Shown in pieces: positions 17,877 through 22,086 of a stretch of 64,000 nt of DNA. Source of the stretch: Symbiodinium natans (lineage: Eukaryota; Sar; Dinophyceae; Suessiales; Symbiodiniaceae); the NCBI GenBank assembly GCA_905221605.1, contig CAJNDS010002634.1:1945077-2009076 (forward strand), written 5' to 3'. Each line of letters starts with the position of its first letter. Position 1 is the stretch's first letter. The position numbers were made by a program, and so were the translations under genes. Under the pieces are notes generated by a model. The model was given only the letters and a program-made list of their open reading frames with translations, did not search any database and had not been told where the DNA came from.

Positions 17877-18680
17877 TATATATATATATATGTATTTCCA
17901 TATGTAGATATATGTTGTGTTTATATTTACTCAAATATATATATATATATATATGTTCGTATATTTCTATTCATATCATTTTTGTATACATAGGTCAATG
18001 CCCATCTGTAGTAGGTGTTGCCTTTGTGCAGCTTGGCGACTGGCGCATCGGAGAGTATGATGGGGGGCACTTCTCGGTGTCTCACCGCAACGGCAAGACT
18101 GCCCAGCTCTACCGCCAGGATGGAACCCTCCATCCCCATGCCGTGCATGGCTACGAGATTTGGCATCGTGAGGCCGGCAAGAGCAACCGCCCGGTGAAGT
18201 TTGGAGACCGCTTCATCGACTTCGGCCAGTGGCGGATTGGGGAATGGGATGCAAACCACTTCACCATCACCCACAATCACCTGAAGACTGCACAGATCTT
18301 TCGCAAAGATGGCACACTGCACCCCGGGCCACGAGATGACTTTCACTTGAAGGATCGTCAGGTGGGTGAGCCGTCGGGCATTTCTTTCGGAGATCGCTTT
18401 GTGCAGATTGGCCACTTCCGACTCGGCGACGTTGATGGAAAGCACTTCTCTGTGTCCCATGTGGATGGCCAGACCATTCAAGTGTACAGGGATGATGGCA
18501 CGCTTCTTGGGTGCAGAGTCGGCAACCTTTAACCCCTTTGTTGGGGTTGCATCCCCAAAAACCTACTCAAACCAAAGCAAACTATCCTGGATTCCTCAGC
18601 CAGTGAGGCTTCATCCTGGGCCTAGGCAGGACTTCACGACCTTCGGCCGTTCGCTCCTGGAGTGCAAGGTTGAAGAGTGA
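528..18680 (+). CDS. Multi-exon gene for tandem 62-residue module protein
   Basis: Not a family I can name. Exons (joined by hand): 528-630, 745-835, 1274-1340, 1653-1711, 2498-2591, 2686-2769, 3146-3235, 3722-3812, 12626-12745, 12976-13001, 13410-13477, 14181-14225, 14551-14651, 18015-18501, 18608-18680. They total 1,599 nt, giving 532 residues and TGA, with no internal stop. The product is about nine copies of a 62-63 residue module: FGDRFIQIG, FRLGD, HFSVSH, then [16 protein letters not shown] and a variable linker. The three modules in exon 14 fix the period (186-189 nt). No signal peptide or membrane segment is visible. The 5' end may lie outside the window (an in-frame ATG is at 492). 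All acceptors are AG|G. Donors are a mix of GT, GC and GA. The exon 3 end and exon 6 end are the least certain. Transcript data would settle it; a decayed gene is possible but the intact frame argues against that. Confidence 0.75.
745..835 (+). CDS. Module gene exon 2
   Basis: Starts after TGCAG|G in phase 1. Encodes [17 protein letters not shown] and HFSIS, the first half of a module. It ends ATCTC|GTGCC inside a serine codon. The 114-nt intron before it has no telomeric repeat. Confidence 0.75.
836..1273 (+). other. Module gene intron 2 with MITE copy
   Basis: GT-AG intron inferred from exon homology. It contains a family A MITE (1083-1181) and no telomeric tract. Confidence 0.65.
1083..1181. 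mobile_element. MITE family A, copy 1
   Basis: Terminal inverted repeats begin CCAGGGTGGGCTATTA and end with the complement of CCAGGACGGGCTATTA. Direct AA flanks both ends. The interior has repeated CCCTATAATC units. Same family as 2588-2679 and 21685-21813. Non-autonomous DNA transposon by structure; no transposase is in the window. Confidence 0.75.
1274..1340 (+). CDS. Module gene exon 3
   Basis: Starts CTGAG|GCAC. With exon 2 it restores a module: [16 protein letters not shown] then [11 protein letters not shown] place the end at AAC|GACTC (GA donor) because this gives phase 0 to match exon 4. A stop follows shortly in frame, so the donor must be near, but its exact site is uncertain. Confidence 0.65.
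1653..1711 (+). CDS. Module gene exon 4
   Basis: Starts ACAAG|GCATGG. Encodes linker and module start: [19 protein letters not shown]. It ends GAGAA|GCTCC, a GC donor identical in position and sequence to that of exon 11. CCCTAAA copies precede it and TTTAGGG copies follow it. Confidence 0.75.
1730..1817 (+). repeat. Telomeric heptamer tract (TTTAGGG)n
   Basis: About 12 copies of TTTAGGG starting 18 bases after the donor of exon 4, with two TTTAGGA variants near the start. Confidence 0.95.
2323..2460 (+). repeat. 68-bp tandem duplication with poly-C
   Basis: Two adjacent copies beginning AGGAGAGCTTTTGTATT and ending in a C-run and CGTCCCAT. They differ mainly by a T within the second C-run, so the duplication is recent or maintained. 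Confidence 0.9.
2498..2591 (+). CDS. Module gene exon 5
   Basis: Starts GCAGCAG|GTTCATC in phase 2, continuing exon 4 to read [17 protein letters not shown], then GKTIQVYQ. The final CAG codon and the donor AG|GACGGG lie inside the terminal repeat of a MITE, so the transposon supplies the splice donor. Confidence 0.75.
2588..2679. mobile_element. MITE family A, copy 2, acting as an intron
   Basis: A 92-bp element with termini CCAGGACGGGCTA and TAGCCCATCCTGG, flanked by TA on both sides. Removing it with one TA restores an uninterrupted module reading [10 protein letters not shown]. Splicing AG|GA (2592) to AAG|GAG (2685) instead changes one residue (K to Q) and keeps frame. The intron is therefore essentially the transposon. 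Confidence 0.8.
2686..2769 (+). CDS. Module gene exon 6
   Basis: Encodes [13 protein letters not shown] and a linker with [10 protein letters not shown] end it at CAG|GATGTC because this donor resembles the next acceptor AAG|GACTTC. A GC donor at 2755 (after RKPS) also keeps frame and gives a linker closer to the consensus PSGITFGD, so the last 15 bases are uncertain. Confidence 0.6.
2770..3145 (+). other. Module gene intron 6, telomeric
   Basis: Filled by CCCTAAA and CCCTGAA copies at 2820-2926, 3040-3060 and 3100-3141, the last ending four bases before the acceptor AATAAG|G. Confidence 0.65.
3146..3235 (+). CDS. Module gene exon 7
   Basis: Encodes [18 protein letters not shown] and HLSISHK. 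It ends CACAAG|GATGCC, a GA donor. The next acceptor is CCCAG|GATGGCC, so the junctions share AGGATG. Confidence 0.75.
3236..3721 (+). other. Module gene intron 7, telomeric arms of opposite sense
   Basis: GA-AG intron of 486 nt. Five TTTAGGG copies (3262-3298) follow the donor and about 15 CCCTAAA copies (3612-3715) precede the acceptor. In the transcript the two could pair and bring the splice sites together. Confidence 0.7.
3722..3812 (+). CDS. Module gene exon 8
   Basis: Encodes [19 protein letters not shown] then [11 protein letters not shown]. It ends CAGG|GTTCGG in phase 1. It joins in frame to exon 9 across 8.8 kb, giving [15 protein letters not shown], so the intron between them hosts the retrotransposon. 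Confidence 0.8.
4255..4259. repeat. Target site duplication, left copy
   Basis: CCTAC directly left of the 5' LTR, identical to 12445-12449 right of the 3' LTR. Five bases is the usual size for Ty1/copia integrases. Confidence 0.85.
4260..4413 (+). repeat. 5' LTR, 154 bp
   Basis: Starts TATGAGTTGG and ends CTACTTTCA. The duplicated target and shared bases place the start at TATG, not at the usual TG. Short for copia LTRs. No TATA box is evident. Confidence 0.93.
4414..4431 (+). other. Primer binding site
   Basis: TGGTAGCGGGAGCC begins directly after the LTR. The leading TGG matches the universal tRNA CCA end and the rest resembles the initiator-methionine tRNA complement used by many copia elements, though not exactly. 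Confidence 0.75.
4472..12295 (+). CDS. Copia gag-pol polyprotein, 2607 residues
   Basis: Single open frame, much longer than the usual 1,300-1,500 residues. The start is the first ATG after the primer site. Gag: N-terminal WY/LK-rich domain (1-130), then a CCHC knuckle C395-x2-C398-x4-H403-x4-C408. Protease: D510-T-G-A. Integrase: H1325-x4-H1330 and C1358-x2-C1361, then D1388, D1458 and E1494 (exact D-x35-E). Reverse transcriptase: D2107 in DVTSAFLQ, then HVDD at 2202-2205 where most have YVDD. RNase H: D2366, E2419, D2465. A long acidic/proline-rich linker (about 1780-1990) separates integrase from reverse transcriptase. All catalytic residues are present. The stop TGA lies in the first bases of the 3' LTR. 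Residues about 756-990 are low-complexity and the same DNA codes better in another frame (see 6738-7439). Confidence 0.95.
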   Translation: MAGRDFDAVPTWNGDPGTFQTFEVACKWYEKTLKDTERRGAAARVWSRLTGPAKSVVRHLSPDEFDVSNGLSKLLQVLRSSPLQTLPIPDSFSKLERWHQLRRKEGESIPELIVREDDLFRELQASLLRSRARVERIASSTTPSTPASPSSAKATEKKEEEPAADGAGSAEPVKEPGGDDEVHRHLGFFEDELRGFRLLKAAGLTNDQRMQVLTLTANVVSFDRIRQALRALYDEEDPSAKHARRKGVWYASEDWEEDVLWQGGGDDWLWEDWAWDDETSYWAEWSEWPSDAGWQGEDGADVAGTEPPVEGAPGEEEEALVVQEQEAAVLAAEAAKTLQEARQAIQKVRAARGYYPLGGKKGGLSGHAAKGKSSAKGLGKGKGKSSGKPSGKGGCLICGRFGHFFRDCPNRHAKGAGKLGKKGANMWMDQVYHMYFIDAPAENLPETEPMEPILDRIVEPTDADLEEQNLQFHQADPLLTIPDKFEQALVLSLETAMMAAVDGTPGFILDTGATENAVGVKTLQTMIQRTGVQHMVSLDDRPVFKFGDGLSLRACSKVTLFGTGLGEVHFYTLDGDHRPQTHNAENTPALLGSKFLREARATISYDRLCLWFQDRRSTLWATELLQTQSGHLMIPVAGRLLDLTSFRLKVEQEHGVRLPHAATCLMDILFTPGALEALRDAQSKQPGCSKKIEDSLEEGSDMSSAWGTESAEQVLAAFPFGKHAVEPIHVVDRPQISQRLRDLSARLSLFRLQCLNGSRGSSVRRPAPEWLSMLDQAHSRQQAREPVRDMDGVWSVRSSTALRDEGQPWQDSNGGSDSGGGAGGHGRVGPRVPHWRGQREDVLGKDPRGPGPAHGAEREGDPGDVHGEEGRLHRTEGNLDVSSDFVPVQGRNGKGQSADTTDMRCTTQWKPLLGRRCGKDGCSEWEVNAAGKCASSRAGGGMDDYSGPGEQSGGPQDASEGSPWRRCGQGLRPGRRREHEHGELEEGPLMDANEGEDDSGQRGVERHFGTEPAATSPTQGLQERSRGFTGAVRRQLHAAGATYFASLLCTTTILLNSIEPANLLEINGARANGHFGAGAGNFGITFDGYYQETGWKVDKKDVATTLVAKVAEAKPAFLWIAPAVRGESSSWEAGESPGARRNRQRGQRRALESARILSEAACRSIHEGNEIAWETPMDMSYWKDSLAEQNIRKAATACGRPLHVLIVEGCHYPKTQGAHGKRWRILTTSHQLAAVLRRCRCPGHKEHDVITESVAFPVTMVKDILEGIQWELRLQGRDLQQELQEFMLQPADESPIYAMTSGALPALAPNGAKLKQVKENMLRLHRAAGHTSFENLARLLQRRGCPEWAVKMARELTCVDCAEVRHQHGPPAASAEPPPALWETLGMDVFEYEYKRNGTRTKAKFLLMIDRASRFVMTHFLHEYPAEEAWEPSTADIKRAVVKTWMAANPSPRWLYTDAAAYFTSREMIDFASRSGLGLMTAPAEAHYLMGVEERAIQVMKRTVEKLELEELNLDIGALFTLAAHGHNSFVHSATGYSPFQWARGWQREDAPPVGLDPRKAFSKVLAHRATAEAAFLKADAGIKLSKLSNSVARPVQRYQAGDLCMLWRARMNRQRGGWTGPLRVLLQEGTTVWLATGTTLVRAKLNQVRPTTEREKLVSSTQGTTVYQNAVGLEILLRGYRGKHFLDATSENPGLEIEEDLSPADRLVEPEAPRVGGEKDRWVVTETMVIRKHLVPRLSLFTPDRTKDCPVPDVGLSGRRRTVLQRPGGANIVLDNYKTEERPRRSLMERWCGETQFERAGRTLPEEIEQRAPQQRGSLPEVREPRPEQPSSPPEQRGPAAGARRGLEASSSSVSGPPVKKERRSELPPDQDMAEIPVPQPALRSQVLGEEAPEAEPETPVPPQGTFQGVLPAQPDFLEEEHASAAPYSTTDEESSDEELRPDVPQTEQAHYSVPPEKYACYACEISLTERDLKKITKRPRRATAWLSQKMMEKSREVHWRSLTQPQKEEYDEAMSIEVSNVIRERAARALTAQEICDLDYNKIMNMRWVLTRKASGAPKARLVVLGYQAHNLLEVETAAPTLSRTGRNMLLTAAANSGMILETGDVTSAFLQTFESLEKENLVVWAPIELAAMFGADPADSGMAMKLTKAFYGLAHAPRKWHETVLKALRETGWQQLRADRCLFALRDGSGRLCALAGLHVDDFLLAGLPGNKLYLDSKKALQERFRFGKWEQATGEGFTFAGCRVRQTEAGIQLDQEEYVNDWVQEIPLDHQRAKQLKSKATPKEIGDLRAALGTLSWKASQTGPQFQAEVSLKLSEVPMATVNTLVSVNKLVREVRRTASQRILFPCWGQPWQSISAMVWADASQANRPNKSSTVAFVGCMGPRAILEGEEVSLALVAWRSSKCPRESLGSNGSEVQAITIGEDEVFLLRAMWYEIHGGEISRYTLAEELKQHTSGGLVMDSKGIFDAMTRNVSALHGLRSSRAGFELTVSVQQAVALGTQLRWVNGTAQLADGLTKDNAGARRGFLEFLARGQRWSVVHDPSFTAGKKLTKRQLQQKLKDQENFFVGALKAFAASSHYPWFDLDPMPYDDIEPRNLKEVLGI
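6738..7439 (+). CDS. Overlapping +1 frame segment inside gag-pol
   Basis: A 233-codon frame, shifted +1 from gag-pol, that reads more like real protein than the main frame here: [14 protein letters not shown] (paired cysteines), [16 protein letters not shown], then a heptad-like stretch [19 protein letters not shown]. The main frame gives Gly/Arg/Ser-rich text. Either two compensating indels (near 6.74 and 7.43 kb) or frameshifting to and from this segment. I cannot tell which from one copy. Confidence 0.6.
   Translation: MAREAAPFDDPRQSGYPCWTKHTPGNKRENQYATWMACGVCGLRLRYETKGSHGKTRTAGPTVAVVQEAMDELALEFPTGEVNERMCLGKIREVQGRRMVQNEKVTLETFMEKKAGYTGPRGISMSPPTLFQCKGATAKARALTPPTCDARRSGSRSSDAAVAKMAAQNGKSTLQESVPRAELEEAWMTIQDQENKVAALKMRLKEALGEDAAKDSDLDDAENMSTVSWKKAP
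12275..12290 (+). other. Candidate polypurine tract
   Basis: AAAGAAGTATTAGGGA, mostly purine and directly left of the 3' LTR, where the plus-strand primer is expected. It lies inside the coding frame. Purine content is modest. Confidence 0.4.
12291..12444 (+). repeat. 3' LTR, 154 bp
   Basis: Identical by eye to 4260-4413. Its third to fifth bases form the gag-pol stop codon. Confidence 0.93.
12445..12449. repeat. Target site duplication, right copy
   Basis: CCTAC, matching 4255-4259. Confidence 0.85.
12626..12745 (+). CDS. Module gene exon 9
   Basis: Starts CCCAG|GCATC directly after CCCTAAA copies. Encodes [35 protein letters not shown]. It ends GATG|GCGCC (GC donor, phase 1). Confidence 0.8.
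12976..13001 (+). CDS. Module gene exon 10, 26-nt micro-exon
   Basis: Starts CTCAG|GAACC. Joined to exon 9 it reads [10 protein letters not shown], completing the module. It ends ACG|GATTC (GA donor). The next acceptor is AAG|GATTG, so GGATT is shared. Confidence 0.65.
13002..13409 (+). other. Module gene intron 10
   Basis: GA-AG intron with a TA-rich stretch near 13100-13145 and CCCTAAA-like copies from 13255 to 13388, about 20 bases before the acceptor. Confidence 0.6.
13410..13477 (+). CDS. Module gene exon 11
   Basis: Starts TTAAG|GATTGG. Encodes [13 protein letters not shown] then [10 protein letters not shown]. It ends GACAA|GCTCC (GC donor in phase 2), the same junction as exon 4, so the intron position was copied with the module. 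Confidence 0.8.
13478..14180 (+). other. Module gene intron 11, telomeric
   Basis: TTTAGGG copies begin 8 bases after the donor (13486-13571). The middle has CCCCAAA variants (13925-13985) and the end CCCTAAA copies (14108-14148). Confidence 0.65.
14181..14225 (+). CDS. Module gene exon 12
   Basis: Starts GTGAG|GTTCATT. With exon 11 it reads [17 protein letters not shown]. It ends GATGGTAG|GCC (GC donor). The next acceptor is GATGGCAG|GCA, a near-perfect 10-base direct repeat across both junctions. Confidence 0.78.
   Translation, partial: VHSDWQLPDRRCRW
14226..14550 (+). other. Module gene intron 12, telomeric
   Basis: TTTAGGG-like copies at 14280-14325 follow the donor and CCCTAAA/CCCTCAA copies at 14454-14540 precede the acceptor. 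Confidence 0.65.
14551..14651 (+). CDS. Module gene exon 13
   Basis: Encodes [19 protein letters not shown] then [13 protein letters not shown]. It ends CTTG|GTAGGG in phase 1. TTTAGGG copies follow. Confidence 0.75.
15113..15170. repeat. CT dinucleotide microsatellite
   Basis: Almost pure (CT)n, about 28 repeats, followed by ATCT-type tetranucleotides. Confidence 0.95.
15556..15632. repeat. TA + C-run element, left copy
   Basis: (TA)n, TGCTCA, a run of about 20 C, then CGACAGACCCCGG. The reverse complement of the same order occurs at about 17797-17870, so the pair brackets the minisatellite block. Confidence 0.7.
15700..16670. repeat. Two-armed AT minisatellite
   Basis: Degenerate copies of a roughly 25-30 bp unit (AATAGGAACCCTATTAAAATT). 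Up to about 16310 they run in one orientation; after about 16325 the complement (AATTTTAGGGTTCTTATT) runs back. The two arms could fold on each other. Confidence 0.75.
16770..17766. repeat. Palindromic CTCGAG minisatellite
   Basis: Repeated GGAAACTCGAGCGGGAGCCT and its complement alternate about every 40-60 bp, separated by AAATCCAAAA-type spacers. Each pair is an imperfect hairpin. Because units are stop-free in several frames on both strands, long open frames of 150-240 codons appear that I do not count as genes. Confidence 0.85.
17775..17890. repeat. C-run/G-run + TA element, right copy
   Basis: A C-run, GGACAGACTGG, then GGGGTCTGTCG, a G-run of 13, TGACCA and (TA)n. Contains GACAGAC and GTCTGTC that can pair. 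Confidence 0.7.
18015..18501 (+). CDS. Module gene exon 14, three modules
   Basis: The longest exon and the anchor of the annotation: three uninterrupted modules starting near 18023, 18194 and 18380. Key stretches are [54 protein letters not shown] and [16 protein letters not shown]. The start is after GTAG|GTG in phase 1, matching exon 13. The sequence just left is TA repeat and not coding. It ends GGCAC|GCTTC (GC donor) in the middle of DGTL. Confidence 0.88.
18502..18607 (+). other. Module gene intron 14, 106 bp
   Basis: GC-AG intron. GCTTC occurs at its first bases and again at the first bases of exon 15, a direct repeat across the junctions. Removing it rebuilds [12 protein letters not shown] exactly. 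No telomeric copies. Confidence 0.8.
18608..18680 (+). CDS. Module gene exon 15, C-terminus
   Basis: Starts GTGAG|GCTTCATCC. Encodes [13 protein letters not shown] then [10 protein letters not shown] and TGA at 18678. No further module was found downstream, so this is probably the natural end. Confidence 0.75.
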
Positions 18681-19583
18681 TGCGGGGGGCTGATCTAGAT
18701 TCTGGGCCCCCGTGGCACCGTAAACTCCAGAAAGTTGGAACATGGGTGAAGGATGACTTGAGCTGGGATTCCCTTTAGTATGCCTTTTGAAGTTTAGGGA
18801 CAAGGATGTTCCAACTTGTTGGAGCTTGCTGTACGTTCTGAAGGATAGGAAATCTATAGTGTCATGGAGAATTTTACGGAGGGGCCCGTCGCATCCGAAA
18901 GGAGAGGATGTTATTTGCCATCATGGCAACCTGAAAGGAGCCAATCCTACCCTTTTATTGACAATAGCAAAACGGGCCCAACCCTTAACCCTAAACCCTA
19001 AAGAATAAGCAATGAATTCATGAGCATAGCAATACCCCGCAGGAGAGTAGTAGCATGGCAGCCCTAAGGCGGCCATAGTACCCTGAAGGCACCCTAAGGA
19101 CTAAACGGGGACCCAGAATTTCGACCGTTGCCCGTGGGCATCGGTAGGTTTAATGTCATTTTGCCTTTGGCGACAGGCAGATTGTGTGCGGCCTGCCTGG
19201 TGCGCCTTACAGATAGGGCTGTAAATTGAAACTCTTGCGTTTAGGGGCTCGGGTTTTGGGTTTACAGGCTCGATCGAGTCGAAGGTGCCCTGAACTAAAC
19301 CCTAGCCCTCAACCCGAAACCCTATAAGTCCCTCTGGTCCAGGCAATCTGCACACCTTCAGTAAGAGGGCGAGGTCGATGGAGTGTATCTCCCGACCCGT
19401 CAACAGTCCGCCACATCGATTCTTAGCTTCTTCACAGTCAGCATACCCGAGACACGTTGTACAGAGGAGGCCTTGTAGCTGCTGCGCAAAAACGGACCCC
19501 CCAGACCCAGACCCCCTAAACCCTAAAGTCTAAACCCTAAACCCTAAACCCTAAACCCTCCGCCCTGTCTGCCCTTTTTCAAG

Positions 19584-19632
19584 GTGTACAATTGGGGAAT
19601 AGCGGCCCGCACTCTCTTGCATCGGCTAAGAG
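19584..19632 (+). CDS. Exon-like island
   Basis: Follows a CCCTAAA tract and a good acceptor (CCCTTTTTCAAG|G). Reads VYNWGIAARTLLHRLR. Possible GC donor AAGAG|GCTTC. No family recognised. Confidence 0.3.
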
Positions 19633-20050
19633 GCTTCGGGCCTTAGAAGCCTGAAATAAGGAGGTGTATTTCCTTACCCCCGGGTCCCCAAAGCGGGTAA
19701 CCTTGCATAGACATGTATGATAGTCACAGGGCCTGTCTGTAAATAGCCAGGGCCTAGTAGTAGAGTACCTTTTTGGGGCAGTATCATCCTCTTAGAATCC
19801 CAAAGGTTAACCTTTTGTTCCCCTAGGTACTGGACAACTAGGCAGGGTAACAAAGCGGGTTCGCAGTTGGCATTGAGTCAGCTTTACCCAACAATTAGGT
19901 GCGGAAAAGCCACTTGCTGAGACCGGCTGCTCTTCTTCCTATTTTCAGCTAGGAGCCTTGTTCTGGTTCCCCAGACTGAAAGCTCGAGCTTCCTACAACT
20001 ACAATCTGCAACTCCAGTTCGCGTTAGGGGCTTACATGCCGAGGTGTCAG

Positions 20051-20117
20051 GTTCTTGCGCACGATGGCTTTCCTGATGCCAAGCATCTCCTGCTTCAGCA
20101 GCATCGATCAGTACAAG
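20051..20117 (+). CDS. Exon-like island
   Basis: Acceptor GTGTCAG|G. Open reading GFPDAKHLLLQQHRSVQ. Possible GA donor ACAAG|GACGG. A second frame is also open, so only moderate support. Confidence 0.3.
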
Positions 20118-20416
20118 GACGGTCGGCGGCGGGGGGGGGGGGGGGGGGGGGGTGCTGGAAGCCAGGATTGGAGCCTTTAGTGGAGCTTTGTGGTGCTCAG
20201 CAACCTCCAACCTTGTTTCGGTCACCTTGGAACTCCCCCCCCCCCCCATGATGACCACTTGGCACGTGTGTTCCCTTGCGCTGGAGCTTGCTTCAGTTAT
20301 GCTGCGCGCTGGATGTCCTGGGCAGCTGCACAGCCGCCACTGACACCTGTCGTCTTGGGAATGCTAGCCCCTCCCCCCCCCCACATACACTAGCAAATGT
20401 GTAAGAATATCAAACT

Positions 20417-20447
<31 letters not shown>

Positions 20448-21277
20448 CATATATATCTACAAATATATATATATATATATATATATGTACATATACACAT
20501 GACCTGTGGGTTGCAATGCCTTTTTCAAATAGACCCTTGATTGGTTGGATATCTTCACCCCTGTCTTCAGGTGAATCTTAGGAGGGCGCCAGCTCCCAGA
20601 AGTCACATGTAAGCCCTGGGCAGCTCGAACTGTGCGCAAGCCGACTTCCAGTAGCCACCCCCCTGAACCTCAAAGCTATAGAGCCTCAAGGCTTCTCTCC
20701 CCCCTCCCCCCGGCTTTCACGCTAAACCCGAAACCCCAATCCCAAATTCCGGAAATCTCCGCTCTTAGTCTCAGCCCTTGAAGCTTCAAGCCCAAAGCCC
20801 CCAATCAATCTAATCCAAGGCCGAAGAAGGGCCGTCCCACCTCCATGAATACGAGTACCAGAACCTAAACCCGAAACCCTGAACCCCAAACCCTAAACCC
20901 AAAACCCTAAACCCTAAACCTAAACCCTCAACCCTCAACCTTAAACCCTCAACCCCTGGCCAAGATTGGCAGCTCTGCGAAGTCGAGAGTGATGTGCTGC
21001 GAGAAGGAGCTCTCCAATTTCCAGCTTCAGTTCCCTAAGCCCCAACCCCGGTTTAGGGTTTAGGGTTTAGGGTTTAGGGTTTAGGGTTTGGCCCCCCCCC
21101 CCCTCCCTAAGTGGAAGTGCTATGCCTCCTGCCCCTGGTGGCTGCAGAGGTCGTCTCGTACTTTATACTTACCAGCTGATTCCCTCATCATGAGCGCCTT
21201 GCCGGTGCCACTTGGTTCTTGAAGCCTTGGCTCCTTGTAGGAAGCTGTTGAAACTCAGGTGGAGATTCGATGGGGTG

Positions 21278-21470
21278 ATGCCTAGATTCTTGGTGGGCCT
21301 TCTGCTGTGTTCGAACCTGGGGGTTTGGGCGTTTTATGTCTTGAAAGTTTACCCTGTAGATACGCAAAGCCAGAAACAACATGGGGGGGCGGGAGGGGTG
21401 GGGCTGGGAGTGCAAGACACCCACACCGCGCAGGAAAAGATGCGCCGATTGTCCCAGTCTCAGTCGTGCA
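21278..21470 (+). CDS. Candidate first exon with signal anchor
   Basis: ATG at 21278 opens MPRFLVGLLLCSNLGVWAFY, a hydrophobic stretch after one arginine, as in type II Golgi enzymes with an N-terminal signal anchor. It runs to about 21470, where A|GTGGGTTT is a possible donor just before a TTTAGGG tract. An AG|G acceptor at 21258 could also make it internal. If it is the start of the sulfotransferase-like gene downstream the anchor would fit, but the link is inference. Confidence 0.4.
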
Positions 21471-21487
21471 GTGGGTTTTGAGTTTAG

Positions 21488-21589
21488 GTTTTTTGGGAGT
21501 TTAGGGTTTAGGGTTTAGGGTTTAGGGTTTAGGGTTTAGGGTTTAGGGTTTAGGGTTTAGGGTTTAGGGTTTAGGGTTTAGGGTTTAGG
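21488..21589 (+). repeat. Telomeric tract (TTTAGGG)n
   Basis: About 14 nearly perfect copies directly downstream of the signal-anchor exon. Confidence 0.95.
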
Positions 21590-21684
21590 TTTCGCACCCA
21601 AAGCCGCAGAGAAGCCGCCTGTGGCACCTCGGTTCCAATGAGCAATGCACACGGGGATGCGTTTGAAGGAGGCAGAACTGATCA

Positions 21685-21813
21685 CCAGGACGGGCTATTG
21701 TACCCTATAACCCCCTAAAAAGGCCCTTTATAGGGTTGATTATAGGGTTGTAGCCGATAACCCCCTAAAAAGGCCTGATTATAGGGATTGTAGAGCCTAG
21801 TCGCCCATCCTGG
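21685..21813. mobile_element. MITE family A, copy 3
   Basis: Termini CCAGGACGGGCTATT and GCCCATCCTGG with CA on both flanks. The interior repeats CCCCCTAAAAAGGCC twice, so this copy is longer (129 bp) by internal duplication. Confidence 0.75.
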
Positions 21814-21929
21814 CAACCACAAGCCCTGCACACTTGAGAGCAATGTCAACACTTAGCCCCACCCTTGAACATCCTGGAACCCGGAACTCTGTAAGGCACG
21901 TCAAGCCCCCCTGAGTCCCTGGCCCTGGA

Positions 21930-22000
21930 AAAACCCTAAACCCTAAACCCTAAACCCTAAACCCTAAACCCTAAACCCTAAACCCTAAACCCTAAACCCT
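21930..22000 (-). repeat. Telomeric tract (CCCTAAA)n
   Basis: About 10 copies ending just before the acceptor GGCTGAG|G at 22009. Confidence 0.95.
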
Positions 22001-22009
22001 GTGGCTGAG

Positions 22010-22086
22010 GATGGATGCCACCGGGCGCTTCCCGACAAACACGTCGCTTGCTCCGGCAGCCGGTTTCGCAAATGGCACTCCGAGAG
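22010..22086 (+). CDS. Exon-like island
   Basis: Acceptor GCTGAG|G and donor GAGAG|GTTGTA. One frame reads DGCHRALPDKHVACSGSRF; a second frame is also open. Flanked by CCCTAAA on the left and TTTAGGG on the right like the module exons. Confidence 0.4.

Larger units (their letters stand above)
14652..18014 (+). other. Module gene intron 13, 3.4 kb of repeats
   Basis: TTTAGGG patches (14654-14920), a CT microsatellite, TA and C-runs, a two-armed AT minisatellite and a CTCGAG-bearing palindromic minisatellite. No coding sequence was identified in it; open frames there are by-products of the repeats. Confidence 0.65.
18681..21258. other. Telomere-rich DNA with a few exon-like islands
   Basis: Degenerate CCCTAAA patches (18980, 19290, 19510-19555, 20870-20955), a TTTAGGG tract (21051-21087), G-runs at 20130-20152 and TA repeats at 20435-20485. 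Weak exon-like islands: 19584-19632, 20051-20117 and about 20955-21030 (WQLCEVESDVLREGALQF). Nothing is recognised by family. Confidence 0.4.

Noticed and set aside
16708-17993. Several open frames of 120-240 codons on both strands
   Set aside because: They arise from one palindromic minisatellite; the peptides are the same few words repeated in different frames and both strands are open at once.
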